Below, piece by piece: positions 57,544 to 64,000 of a stretch of DNA of 64,000 nt. Origin of the DNA: JAKPAM01 sp047601745 (GTDB lineage: Bacteria; Pseudomonadota; Gammaproteobacteria; Burkholderiales; Burkholderiaceae_E); the NCBI GenBank assembly GCA_047601745.1, contig JASGIS010000001.1:1612001-1676000 (forward strand). The letters are read 5' to 3'. Numbering within the stretch: the first letter of the stretch is position 1; each line of letters begins with the position of its first letter. The position numbers were made by a program, and so were the translations under genes. A model generated the notes under the pieces. The model made no database searches. It was not told where the DNA came from and worked only from the letters and a program-made list of their open reading frames with translations.

Positions 57544-58407
57544 TTATCGGGCCAACCCTGCGCGAACCTCGTCGGCGCTCGCCAGCGCGTTCCCCCGGCC
57601 GCGTATCGCCTCGGCCATCCGCCGCACCTGCGACACGTTCGAAATCCGGCAGCCGCGCGACATGTCCTCGAGCCCGACCCGGATGTGGGCGTCGATATCC
57701 AGCGTCTGCGGCAGCAGCTCGAAAGCATCGATGCCGAGGCCGGCGACCATCAGCGGCGCCCCCGGAGCCAGGTCATCGATGATCCGGCGCCACGCGCCAA
57801 ACGCGTAGTCGGCCGGCGGCAGGCCGAACGTGTACTCGTTCGAGAACATCACCCGGAAGATCGGTGTCGGGCAGGACGGCAGCCGCTTCGTCCACGAGCA
57901 GGTCGAGCGCACGAAGCCCGGCTCATAGGCCGCGATGGCCGGATGGATTCCGTACTCGGCAGCGATCGAAAAACCGCGTTCGATCGCCCGTGGCGAGTTC
58001 GCGTAGACCGAGTGAGACGAGCGGATCGGTCCGTCGATCGGCTCGATGTTTACGCTGCCCGAATCGAGCGCCATCCATTCGAGCAACTCGCGTTTCGCGA
58101 GTTGCTCCACGACGGCGAAGCGATCCTCGCCGAGGGCGATGGTCGGATAGACGATCGCGTCGACCTTTTCGCGGATGCCTTCGATGATTCTCGTATAGGT
58201 GTCGGCGCAATCGAGCTGGCGGTCCGCTTCCTCGTCGAAAGCATGTACGTGGACGATACTCGCGCCTTCCTGCACGCAAGCCACGCCATCGGCGATGATT
58301 TCCGATACGGACGTCGGACAGAGCGGCTGGCCTCGCTTTCCCCAGGGACCGTTCAGCGCGACTTCGAGCCAGATTTTTTTGTTCACATCGATACCCTGGA
58401 GTCGCAT
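57544..58407 (-). CDS. BKACE family beta-keto acid cleavage enzyme (DUF849)
   Basis: A 287-residue TIM-barrel enzyme of the BKACE family, which condenses a beta-keto acid with acetyl-CoA and cleaves it to acetoacetate and a new acyl-CoA. The zinc motif His53-x-His55 (IVHVHAFDEE) and the starting LEVALNGPWGKRGQP are diagnostic, and MSRGCRISNVSQVRRMAEAI closes the barrel. The substrate specificity is undetermined. No good ribosome-binding site is seen; the ATG at 58407 is preferred over a TTG at 58419. It lies 109 bases upstream of the amidohydrolase gene, so it may be in the same operon. Confidence 0.9.
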   Translation of the reverse strand: MRLQGIDVNKKIWLEVALNGPWGKRGQPLCPTSVSEIIADGVACVQEGASIVHVHAFDEEADRQLDCADTYTRIIEGIREKVDAIVYPTIALGEDRFAVVEQLAKRELLEWMALDSGSVNIEPIDGPIRSSHSVYANSPRAIERGFSIAAEYGIHPAIAAYEPGFVRSTCSWTKRLPSCPTPIFRVMFSNEYTFGLPPADYAFGAWRRIIDDLAPGAPLMVAGLGIDAFELLPQTLDIDAHIRVGLEDMSRGCRISNVSQVRRMAEAIRGRGNALASADEVRAGLAR

Positions 58408-58434
58408 GCGTGATGCCAATACCGGCAGGCGGCC

Positions 58435-59121
58435 TTAGTGGACCCAACGCCAAATGCCCGCGGGCCAACCCGAGAGGGGCAGATGAGCCCAGGTCGCGAC
58501 GAGCCAGACCACCAGGCCACCGAGAAGCGCGTGCATTCCGAGACCGTTCAGGCGTGCCCTTCCGCTCGCGATGGCGGCAAACGGCAGGTAGCTGGTCTTG
58601 GCTTCCCATGCCGGCCAGAGATCCGGCTCGAGGCGTTCCTTCTTCTTATCCTGCAGTGCTGCGCCGACCAGCGCCAGGACAATGGTCGCTACGGTGACGA
58701 TGATGTTCTTCGTCATCGGATAGACCACTATGTGGCAAAGCCCCCAGAGGGCGAACGACCACATCATCGGGTGCCGGGTGATCGCGAAGACGCCGCGCGC
58801 CGTTTCGGGAAACTTCGCGGGAGTGCCGCCGGTCGGCAGGGCCGGATTGCGGATCAACGACCCGACCAGCAAGACCGATGCGAGCAGCATCACGACTGTC
58901 GCCCCCGCCCATAGCCCTTCTCCGACCGGCCAGAGCAGACCCGTCGGCGGTGCCGATCGGTACGCCAGGACCATCCAGATCAGCGTTACCGCCGCCACGA
59001 GTGAATAGATGCCTTGAAAAGCGGCTTCGCCGACCATGCTGACGATCGGATGTCGAAACGGATGCGAGAGCAGGAAATGCGTTCCGACGAAAGCAATGGC
59101 CGCAAGTAGAAGCATGGTCAT
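58435..59121 (-). CDS. NnrU-family membrane protein
   Basis: A 228-residue integral membrane protein with six hydrophobic segments. The family signature is FAITRHPMMWSFALWGLCHI followed by a cytosolic LVGAALQDKKKERLEPD, as in NnrU/isoprenylcysteine-methyltransferase-like membrane proteins linked to denitrification or one-carbon chemistry. Here no denitrification gene is nearby. The ATG at 59121 is chosen because the frame upstream to 59268 is polar and non-conserved. The 407 bases to the next gene hold its promoter. Confidence 0.88.
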   Translation of the reverse strand: MTMLLLAAIAFVGTHFLLSHPFRHPIVSMVGEAAFQGIYSLVAAVTLIWMVLAYRSAPPTGLLWPVGEGLWAGATVVMLLASVLLVGSLIRNPALPTGGTPAKFPETARGVFAITRHPMMWSFALWGLCHIVVYPMTKNIIVTVATIVLALVGAALQDKKKERLEPDLWPAWEAKTSYLPFAAIASGRARLNGLGMHALLGGLVVWLVATWAHLPLSGWPAGIWRWVH

Positions 59122-59528
59122 GACGTCAGTCGCCTCGAGATCGATGTCACGATCGATCGCGGATGAATTCCAGGATCGAAACCGGATCGCAAGATTTGCG
59201 CCAATCTGCGGCCGGCGATGTCGGATGCCAGCGCTGAGTCGCAGCGACAGGAGCATGCGATCGACCAACGGGTGGAGCGCACTGATCGGAAGAGTGATGC
59301 GCGCATGTCGTTGGCGTCAAGTACCTGGATCGTCGCCCCGCATCCACGGCAGCGAACTCGACATTGGTATCCGGGCTCATCCTGCCGGCCAAGAACCTTT
59401 TGGCCTCCCGTCGCACTCTGCGCGACCGGGACCGAGCTCGTACCGGCGGTTCAAGTCGACAATCGACGCTTTCGGGGGGATCATCGGTTCAGCCTGGACG
59501 CCCGGGACCGTATTCTTTCGGATATTTC
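59122..59528 (+). other. Intergenic region between divergent genes
   Basis: These 407 bases separate the NnrU-like and PPOX-fold genes. A minus-strand frame around 59310-59365 reads CRVRCRGCGATIQVLDAND, which looks like half a zinc ribbon, but it has no open extension on either side. No other feature is recognised. Confidence 0.4.
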
Positions 59529-60002
59529 ATGCTCTCCGATCAGGTAAAAGATCTGGCCAATCGTAGCGTGCTCTGCTGGCTGGCGACTGTTGATGCCAAA
59601 GGGCAGCCGAATGTTTCTCCCAAGGAAATATTCCTGGTGTTCGACGATGAGCATCTGGTCATCGCGAATATCGCTTCGCCCACGAGTATTCGAAATATCG
59701 AGCAGAACGCGAATGTCTGCGTCAGCTTCGTTGAGGTCTTCGTCCAAAAGGGATTCAAGGTGATTGGATCCGCTCGAAACCTCAAGAAGCAGGATGCCGA
59801 CTACGCCTACTGGGCGGCGCCGCTGGAGGCCAAGGCTGGCCCGCGATTTCCGATACGGAGCGTCCTGGTCGTTCGAGCCGTTGGGGTCGAACCTATCGTC
59901 GCGCCCAGCTATCGTCTATTCCCGAACGAAACAACGGAGCAATCGCAAATCGATTCCGCTCTGCGTGCATACGGTATCCGGCCTGCCTCGGACGGCGCCT
60001 GA
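59529..60002 (+). CDS. Pyridoxamine 5'-phosphate oxidase-family protein
   Basis: A 157-residue split-barrel protein. The N-terminal SVLCWLATVDAKGQPNVSPKEI is the typical first strand pair with the Gly-x-Pro-x-Val-Ser cofactor loop, followed by FDDEHLVIANIASPTSIRNIEQN (Asn-Pro/Thr-rich loop) and VCVSFVEVFVQKGFKVIGSA. FMN binding is likely; a role in flavin-dependent reduction or heme handling cannot be separated. The ATG at 59529 is chosen; upstream in-frame codons run through non-conserved sequence. The next gene starts 19 bases downstream. Confidence 0.85.
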   Translation: MLSDQVKDLANRSVLCWLATVDAKGQPNVSPKEIFLVFDDEHLVIANIASPTSIRNIEQNANVCVSFVEVFVQKGFKVIGSARNLKKQDADYAYWAAPLEAKAGPRFPIRSVLVVRAVGVEPIVAPSYRLFPNETTEQSQIDSALRAYGIRPASDGA

Positions 60003-60021
60003 TTCATCTTCCGGCCGTGCC

Positions 60022-60432
60022 ATGACATACGAACTTAGACACGAAATCCCCGCCGTCGGTACCTATATCGACATCCGCCTTGCCGCAGGCCTGAGTCGCA
60101 AATCTCCTCAGGCAGCTTCGATCGGTCTCGAGAACGGCCTTTTCAGCGTCGTTGTCTACCATGTCGGGCAGCCCGTCGGTATCGGCCGTATCGTCGGAGA
60201 TGGTGGGTGCTTCTTCGAGATCGTCGACATCGCGGTGCGCCCGGAACATCAAAAGAAGGGGCTCGGCGACATGATCATGAAGGCGCTCATGAACTGGCTG
60301 CATGCCAACGCGCCTTCTACCGCGTACGTTAGCTTGATGGCCGACCACGGAACGCCGAAGTTTTACGAACGCTACGGTTTCGAGGCATCACTCCTCCCCG
60401 AGAAAGCGGGCATGTTCCTTCGCATCGCTTAG
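60022..60432 (+). CDS. GNAT-family N-acetyltransferase
   Basis: A 136-residue acetyltransferase. The acetyl-CoA loop is VDIAVRPEHQKKGLGDMIMKAL (Q/R-x-x-G-x-G in QKKGLGD), followed by the beta5 strand AYVSLMADHGTPKFYERYGF. The N-terminal strand order is typical of the small single-domain GNATs, close to the aminoglycoside/diamine types by general layout only. The ATG lies 19 bases after the PPOX-family gene stop, so the two are probably co-transcribed. Confidence 0.9.
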   Translation: MTYELRHEIPAVGTYIDIRLAAGLSRKSPQAASIGLENGLFSVVVYHVGQPVGIGRIVGDGGCFFEIVDIAVRPEHQKKGLGDMIMKALMNWLHANAPSTAYVSLMADHGTPKFYERYGFEASLLPEKAGMFLRIA

Positions 60433-60809
60433 CGAGATCCGGGGAGGGGGCTCCGCGTTGATGAGAGGTCCGACTGAACGGCCAGGTGACCCGAAGCATA
60501 TTGGCTATAGAGAGGGGGCATCAGGACGGCAGGCAAAATGATTCGGTTGACGGACGGCGTTACGTCATGAGCGAATCCGACGCAGTCCTTCGCGGAAGTT
60601 GCCTGTGCGGAGCCTGACCCGCCGCTCCCGCGGACCGATCGACAGGTTGCAGACGAACTCGGTGCCGTGAATGACGAGCTCGGCGCCGTGACACTGGACC
60701 GACGCAGGCCGAGTTGGGACAATCGGGCTTTCGTCGCCGACAGCGGGTAGTCGAAGTCCACGCCATTTCGGTGGCGTCGCGACCTTTCCGGGTCATCACA
60801 GGAGGAACC
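60433..60809 (+). other. Gap with a GFA-type N-terminal relic
   Basis: Of these 377 bases, 60567-60617 read MSESDAVLRGSCLCGA then stop: the first zinc-binding motif (C-x-C) of a GFA-family protein, cut by a TGA after 16 codons. The same start occurs at 55553. No other gene is supported; the segment also carries an AGGAGGAACC ribosome-binding site for the next gene. Confidence 0.5.
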
Positions 60810-61439
60810 GTGAAGCTCATCGGCATGCTGGATTCGCCATACGTCCGTCGGGTCGCGATTTCATTGCAGCTTCTCGGACTTCGGTTCGAGCACAGCCCGC
60901 TTTCGGTTTTCAGTACGTTCGCGGAGTTCCGGCAGATCAATCCGGTGGTCAAGGCGCCGTCACTGATCTGCGACGATGGGGAGGTTCTGATGGACTCCTC
61001 GCTGATCCTGGAATACGCGGAACCGCTCGCGCACCCGCGGACCTTGATGCCCGGCGATCGCAAGGCTTTGCAGCATGATCTGCGCCTGATCGGGTTGGGG
61101 CTGGCCGCGATGGAGAAGGCGGTTCAGCTCGTCTACGAGAACGGACTGCGGCCGGCGGAAAAACGACACGAGCCGTGGATCGAGCGGGTGACCGGGCAGT
61201 TGCATTCCGCCTTCGGGGAACTCGAGAACGAGCTGGGGCGCAACGGGCTTTCGGCGGTCGGTTCGCCGATTCGCCAAGCAGGCGTGACGATCGGCGTCGC
61301 ATGGCACTTCACGCGGCAGATGCTTCCGGAGGTGGTGAGCGCTACCGCCTATCCGCGACTCGATCGTTTCTCGGCGGAGGCCGAGTCTCTGCCCGAGTTC
61401 AGGGCCGCTCCGCATGGGGCGGGGACGTACCGCGGCTAG
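60810..61439 (+). CDS. Glutathione S-transferase family protein
   Basis: A 209-residue GST. The thioredoxin-like N-domain starts KLIGMLDSPYVRRVAISLQLLGL, with Ser9 in the SPYVRR active-site position, followed by NPVVKAPSLICDDGEVLMDSSLILEYAE, the glutathione-binding beta3 cis-Pro and the DSSLI motif. The C-domain is all-helical. It starts with GTG behind AGGAGGAACC. It may conjugate or reduce electrophiles; the class (beta/theta-like) is uncertain. The gene is followed, 77 bases on, by a GNAT gene on the same strand. Confidence 0.92.
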   Translation: MKLIGMLDSPYVRRVAISLQLLGLRFEHSPLSVFSTFAEFRQINPVVKAPSLICDDGEVLMDSSLILEYAEPLAHPRTLMPGDRKALQHDLRLIGLGLAAMEKAVQLVYENGLRPAEKRHEPWIERVTGQLHSAFGELENELGRNGLSAVGSPIRQAGVTIGVAWHFTRQMLPEVVSATAYPRLDRFSAEAESLPEFRAAPHGAGTYRG

Positions 61440-61515
61440 ATCGCTGGCAGCAAAGGGGCGTTCACCTGCGGCACGGGTTCGAGCATCAGACCCCCGCAAT
61501 GGGATTTCCGACATC

Positions 61516-61971
61516 ATGCGCATCGAAGTCGACGATCTGTCCCGTACCGAAGTCCAGGCGTTGCTCGCCGAGCATCTGCAGGACATGCACGAGCTTTCCC
61601 CGCCGGAAAGCGTTCATGCGTTGAATCTCGAGGGCTTGAAGTCGGCCGACGTCACGTTCTGGAGCGTGTGGGACGGACGGACACTGGTCGGTTGCGGAGC
61701 CCTCAAGGAATTGTCGGCAAGGCATGGTGAAATCAAGTCCATGCGAACGCCGGCGAACCGAAGAAGATCCGGGGCGGGCCGGGCTGTGCTGGCCCATATC
61801 ATCGAAGAGGCCAGAAGCCGAGGTTATCAGCGCTTGAGCCTGGAAACCGGGTCGATGGAAGCGTTCAAGCCCGCACAGCGTTTGTACGAGAGCTTTGGTT
61901 TCGCGTACTGCGGCCCGTTCGCCGGCTACGTCGAAGACCCTTTCAGCGTTTTCATGACGAAGTCGCTGTGA
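61516..61971 (+). CDS. GNAT-family N-acetyltransferase
   Basis: A 151-residue acetyltransferase. MRIEVDDLSRTEVQALLAEHLQDMHELSPPESVHALNLEGL is the typical N-terminus of a subgroup with a specific amine acceptor loop. The acetyl-CoA binding site RRRSGAGRAVLAHIIEEA (R-x-x-G-x-G/A) and ETGSMEAFKPAQRLYESFGF follow. The Asn/Arg-rich TPANRRRSG is unusual for the loop but keeps the motif. The substrate is unknown. The next gene begins 15 bases downstream, suggesting an operon. Confidence 0.92.
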   Translation: MRIEVDDLSRTEVQALLAEHLQDMHELSPPESVHALNLEGLKSADVTFWSVWDGRTLVGCGALKELSARHGEIKSMRTPANRRRSGAGRAVLAHIIEEARSRGYQRLSLETGSMEAFKPAQRLYESFGFAYCGPFAGYVEDPFSVFMTKSL

Positions 61972-61986
61972 CGGGCGTCACGCCTC

Positions 61987-62433
61987 ATGGACAAAGCACA
62001 ATACTGTCACGAGGTAACGGCGGTTCTGGACTCCTGCCTCGATCGAATCAGGGATCGATTGCGTGCCGCATTCGCCCAGCTCCCGCCGGAGGCAAGAGGC
62101 GTCACGCTGCGCGTCCAGGTCGATCAGGACGGCGAGGGGTTCCTGTCGATCAGGATTCATCTGGACGGACCCGATACCTATGTCTTGAACAGGAAGATCG
62201 CCGACGAGGCGCATCTGTTCGATACGAAGATGACGGAGGCGGGGTTCGATCCGCCTTTGCCCTTGATGGAGCCCGGCCGGAACTCGTTCCCGGTCCAGGA
62301 TGCATTGACCGATTGCGCGATCGAGTGGTTGCGGTCTCGCTGGGAGGCGCTTCGAGTCCCTCGAATCGCCCTGCCGATCACCATCGATTCGATCGAGGGT
62401 TACGGCGCCATCGGACCGGTGCGGGTTTCTTGA
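61987..62433 (+). CDS. Conserved hypothetical protein, 148 residues
   Basis: No firmly recognised family. The protein is acidic and soluble, with an N-terminal helix (YCHEVTAVLDSCLDRIRDRLRAAF), a beta hairpin (VTLRVQVDQDGEGFLSIRIHLDGP) and a C-terminal helix-strand (CAIEWLRSRWEALRVPRIALPITIDS). Codon use resembles the neighbours, so it looks like a resident gene. It is 15 bases downstream of a GNAT gene and 24 bases upstream of a macrodomain gene, on the same strand, so a shared transcript is likely. It could regulate or pair with either neighbour; no motif supports a choice. Confidence 0.7.
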   Translation: MDKAQYCHEVTAVLDSCLDRIRDRLRAAFAQLPPEARGVTLRVQVDQDGEGFLSIRIHLDGPDTYVLNRKIADEAHLFDTKMTEAGFDPPLPLMEPGRNSFPVQDALTDCAIEWLRSRWEALRVPRIALPITIDSIEGYGAIGPVRVS

Positions 62434-62457
62434 CGCCGCGATGACAGGAGACTTCGT

Positions 62458-62967
62458 ATGCGAACTCGCGCGCTGCAAGCCGATATCACGACGCTGGCCC
62501 TGGATGCCATCGTCAACGCCGCGAACTCCTCGTTGCTCGGCGGAGGCGGTGTCGACGGCGCCATACACCGTGCCGCGGGGCCCGATCTTCTGCACGAATG
62601 CCGGTTGCTCGGCGGCTGCAAGACCGGCGATGCGAAGCTGACCCGCGGCTATCGCCTGCCGGCCCGCCACATCATCCATACCGTCGGTCCGGTCTGGCGC
62701 GGCGGCGAGGCCGGTGAACCCGAGCTTCTGGCGTCCTGCTACCGTCGGAGCATCGAGGTCGCGGTCGCCGCGGGCATTCGTTCACTGGCGTTTCCGTCGA
62801 TCAGTACCGGCATCTACGGCTATCCGATCGAGGATGCCGCGGTCGTCGCGATCAGCACGGTGCTGGATATCGGCGAATCGTCGGATATCGACGAGGTCGT
62901 CTTTTGTTGCTTCTCGGCAGCGGATCTCGGCATCTATCAGCGATTGCTGGCTCGATACGGGGCCTGA
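62458..62967 (+). CDS. Macrodomain (ADP-ribose-acetyl-ester deacetylase type)
   Basis: A 169-residue macrodomain of the YmdB/MacroD type. Diagnostic are LDAIVNAANSSLLGGGGVDGAIHRAAG (distal-ribose and catalytic Asn-Asp region), GDAKLTRGYRLPARHIIHTVGPVW and SIAFPSISTGIYGYP-like FPSISTGIYGYPIEDAA, the diphosphate loop. It should hydrolyse O-acetyl-ADP-ribose or remove ADP-ribose from acidic residues. ACAGGAGACTTCGT precedes the ATG. The location after a GNAT and a hypothetical gene gives no strong pathway hint. Confidence 0.95.
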   Translation: MRTRALQADITTLALDAIVNAANSSLLGGGGVDGAIHRAAGPDLLHECRLLGGCKTGDAKLTRGYRLPARHIIHTVGPVWRGGEAGEPELLASCYRRSIEVAVAAGIRSLAFPSISTGIYGYPIEDAAVVAISTVLDIGESSDIDEVVFCCFSAADLGIYQRLLARYGA

Positions 62968-63039
62968 CCTTCCTCTCCGGTCATCGGGCGATCGCGCCGT
63001 ACCGGGCTTCGCGGATCCCTCGCTCCCTAAAGAGTCACC

Positions 63040-63414
63040 ATGCGATACAACGGAAGCTGCCACTGCGGACGCGTGAGGTTCGAGGTCGAGGCCCGGATCG
63101 ATCACGTTCGTTCATGCGATTGCTCGATCTGCCGGCGACGCGGAGCCTTGAACTTCCGGGTTCCGAAAGAGAACCTGCGCCTGCTTACCCCGTGGGAAGA
63201 TCTGGCGCTCTATCAGTGGGGTTCGCATACGGCCCGCGACTACTTTTGTCCGGTATGCGGCATCCTGCCGTTTCGCCGGCCCAGTGATCCGTCGCCGCAA
63301 GAGCTTCGGGATGGCGTTCAGCCGTTCGACGGGTGGGCGGTCAATGTCCGGTGCCTGGAGGGAGTCGATCTCGAATCGCTGCCGATCAGACGGATCTGCG
63401 GCAGTCGGATATGA
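63040..63414 (+). CDS. GFA-family protein (zinc-binding)
   Basis: A 124-residue GFA-domain protein with the zinc motifs GSCHCGRVRFEV (Cys7, Cys9), SCDCSICRRRG (C-x-C-x-x-C) and FCPVCG. The family contains glutathione-dependent formaldehyde-activating enzymes and many unassigned small zinc proteins; the overall sequence here is close to the unassigned group. Together with two N-terminal GFA relics at 55553 and 60567, it shows that several GFA-type genes occurred in this end of the window. The downstream palindrome at 63431 may end its transcript. Confidence 0.92.
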   Translation: MRYNGSCHCGRVRFEVEARIDHVRSCDCSICRRRGALNFRVPKENLRLLTPWEDLALYQWGSHTARDYFCPVCGILPFRRPSDPSPQELRDGVQPFDGWAVNVRCLEGVDLESLPIRRICGSRI

Positions 63415-63430
63415 GTTGACGCCTGATATT

Positions 63431-63458
63431 CAGCCATCTCCGTGCGTCGAGATGGCTG
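63431..63458 (+). terminator. Hairpin after GFA gene
   Basis: CAGCCATCTC and GAGATGGCTG form a perfect 10-base-pair stem with an eight-base loop, 16 bases after the GFA stop. No T run follows, so it may be a bidirectional or Rho-linked terminator. The rest of 63459-63572 holds no gene. Confidence 0.55.
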
Positions 63459-63572
63459 GCCCTGAGCAGGCGCCCGAGGCGAACGCTTTTCGGTTGCGCC
63501 AGGGTGCAATGACCGAAGATCTCCGGCTCGATGTCCAGCAGTCGGGAGGACCGGTTCGTCCTCCGTTGCCGT

Positions 63573-63776
63573 TCATGCCTGCCCGGACTTCTTCAACGGG
63601 CAGGTGCTGAAGCCGAGCATCGGATACAGCGGGCAGAAGCCCACGATGCCCGTCAGCAGCGGCACGATCCCCAGCCAACCCCACCCGCCGATGGTTCCGG
63701 TGGCGGCCAGGGCGATCAGGATGATGCCGGCCACGATGCGCAGGACTCTATCGATACCGCCGACATTCGATTTCAT
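63573..63776 (-). CDS. DUF2892 family inner-membrane protein
   Basis: A 67-residue protein typical of DUF2892: KSNVGGIDRVLRIVAGIILIALAA, a Gly/Trp loop GTIGGWGWLG, then a second membrane helix VPLLTGIVGFCPLYPMLGFSTCPL. These small two-helix proteins are often encoded beside ArsR-type regulators, rhodaneses or sulfur and metal genes, as here with the downstream ArsR reading the same way. AAGGAG precedes the ATG. Two Cys near the C-terminus (GFCPLYP, STCPL) are conserved in the family. Confidence 0.92.
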   Translation of the reverse strand: MKSNVGGIDRVLRIVAGIILIALAATGTIGGWGWLGIVPLLTGIVGFCPLYPMLGFSTCPLKKSGQA

Positions 63777-63805
63777 TGGCGAACTCCTTCTTCAGAAAAA
63801 GCCGT

Positions 63806-64000
63806 TCAGGGACAGAAAATCGACTTGAGGGTCGTGATCAGCTTCTTCACATCGGGGTTGTCGATCCGGTAGTGCAGGGTCTGCGACTCGCGACGGAACG
63901 TCACCAATCCCTCTTCGCGCATCCTGGCCAGATGCTGCGACAAGGCCGACTGGCTCAACGGCACGTTCTCCAGCATCGCCCCCACCGTCATCTCTCCATG
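63806..64000 (-). CDS. ArsR-family regulator, C-terminal part (runs off window)
   Basis: The last 64 residues are visible. They comprise the winged helix EMTVGAMLENVPLSQSALSQHLARMREEGLVTFRRESQTLHYRI, typical of ArsR/BigR-like repressors, and end with DVKKLITTLKSIFCP. The N-terminus is beyond the window. The gene is upstream of the DUF2892 gene on the same strand with 29 bases between them, so it likely heads that small operon and represses it. Which metal or sulfur species it senses cannot be seen from this part. Confidence 0.9.
   Translation of the reverse strand, partial: HGEMTVGAMLENVPLSQSALSQHLARMREEGLVTFRRESQTLHYRIDNPDVKKLITTLKSIFCP

Noticed and set aside
59310..59365. Zinc-ribbon gene on the minus strand
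   Set aside because: Only CRVRCRGCG is suggestive; there is no open extension, start or second CxxC pair.

Overview
The window is a GC-rich bacterial chromosome segment. No rRNA, tRNA or integrase gene is visible. Two tripartite-tricarboxylate (Bug-type) receptors, IclR/TetR/LysR regulators, acyl-CoA catabolism genes, a P450-phthalate-family-reductase fusion and a BKACE gene suggest a Betaproteobacterium (Burkholderiales-like). That assignment is inference: no taxonomic marker gene is present, and the attC-like sites also occur in Gammaproteobacteria.

Region 1 (1-19.2 kb) is an integron cassette array without an integrase (CALIN-like). Small genes are separated by attC sites whose R'' box (GCCTAAC/GCCTGAC) touches or overlaps the upstream stop codon and whose R' box (GTTAGGC) lies just before the next start. 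Cargo includes a quinone reductase in reverse orientation, a DUF4160/DUF2442 pair, a PaaI-type thioesterase, an exported HEXXH protein, a NIPSNAP protein, a TumE/TumA toxin-antitoxin pair with a broken toxin, a P-loop protein, a GNAT and several unknowns. The array is full of insertion sequences: IS1111-type elements sit in attC sites, an IS3 element splits an attC and is itself split by an IS481 element, and decayed IS3/IS5 pieces fill 10.1-10.8 and 12.6-12.8 kb. Oleate hydratase and an alpha/beta hydrolase lie within its degenerate right part.

Region 2 (19.2-25.2 kb) holds a VOC protein, a PPC-domain protein, a nucleotidyltransferase-family protein and three GGDEF diguanylate cyclases with different input domains.

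Region 3 (25.3-45.8 kb) is a catabolic region for acyl-CoA-type substrates: IclR, TetR, two Bug receptors, an ABC binding protein, a TauD-type dioxygenase, two enoyl-CoA hydratases, acyl-CoA dehydrogenase, thiolase, 3-hydroxyacyl-CoA dehydrogenase-type SDR, thioesterase, AhpD-like protein and a self-sufficient P450. It also carries scars: a LivF tail next to a TnpB element, a CaiB/BaiF tail, and a frameshifted P450 joined to a 5'-truncated CYP102-type reductase. A palindrome of the form TKACT-N4-AGTCA occurs upstream of both the acyl-CoA dehydrogenase and the second enoyl-CoA hydratase and is a candidate TetR operator.

Region 4 (46.1-49.5 kb) is a second, small cassette cluster: a HEPN-like protein with two zinc ribbons, an attC split by an intact IS1111-type element, and a protein with two TIR-like halves. 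These two genes are the best candidates for an undescribed defence-type system in the window.

Region 5 (49.5-64 kb) has a LysR regulator divergent from two MBL-fold alkylsulfatases (one cytosolic, one exported), a D-aminoacylase-type amidohydrolase with a duplicated 3' fragment upstream, a BKACE enzyme, an NnrU-like membrane protein, and a run of small genes (PPOX-fold, two GNATs, GST, macrodomain, GFA, DUF2892, ArsR).
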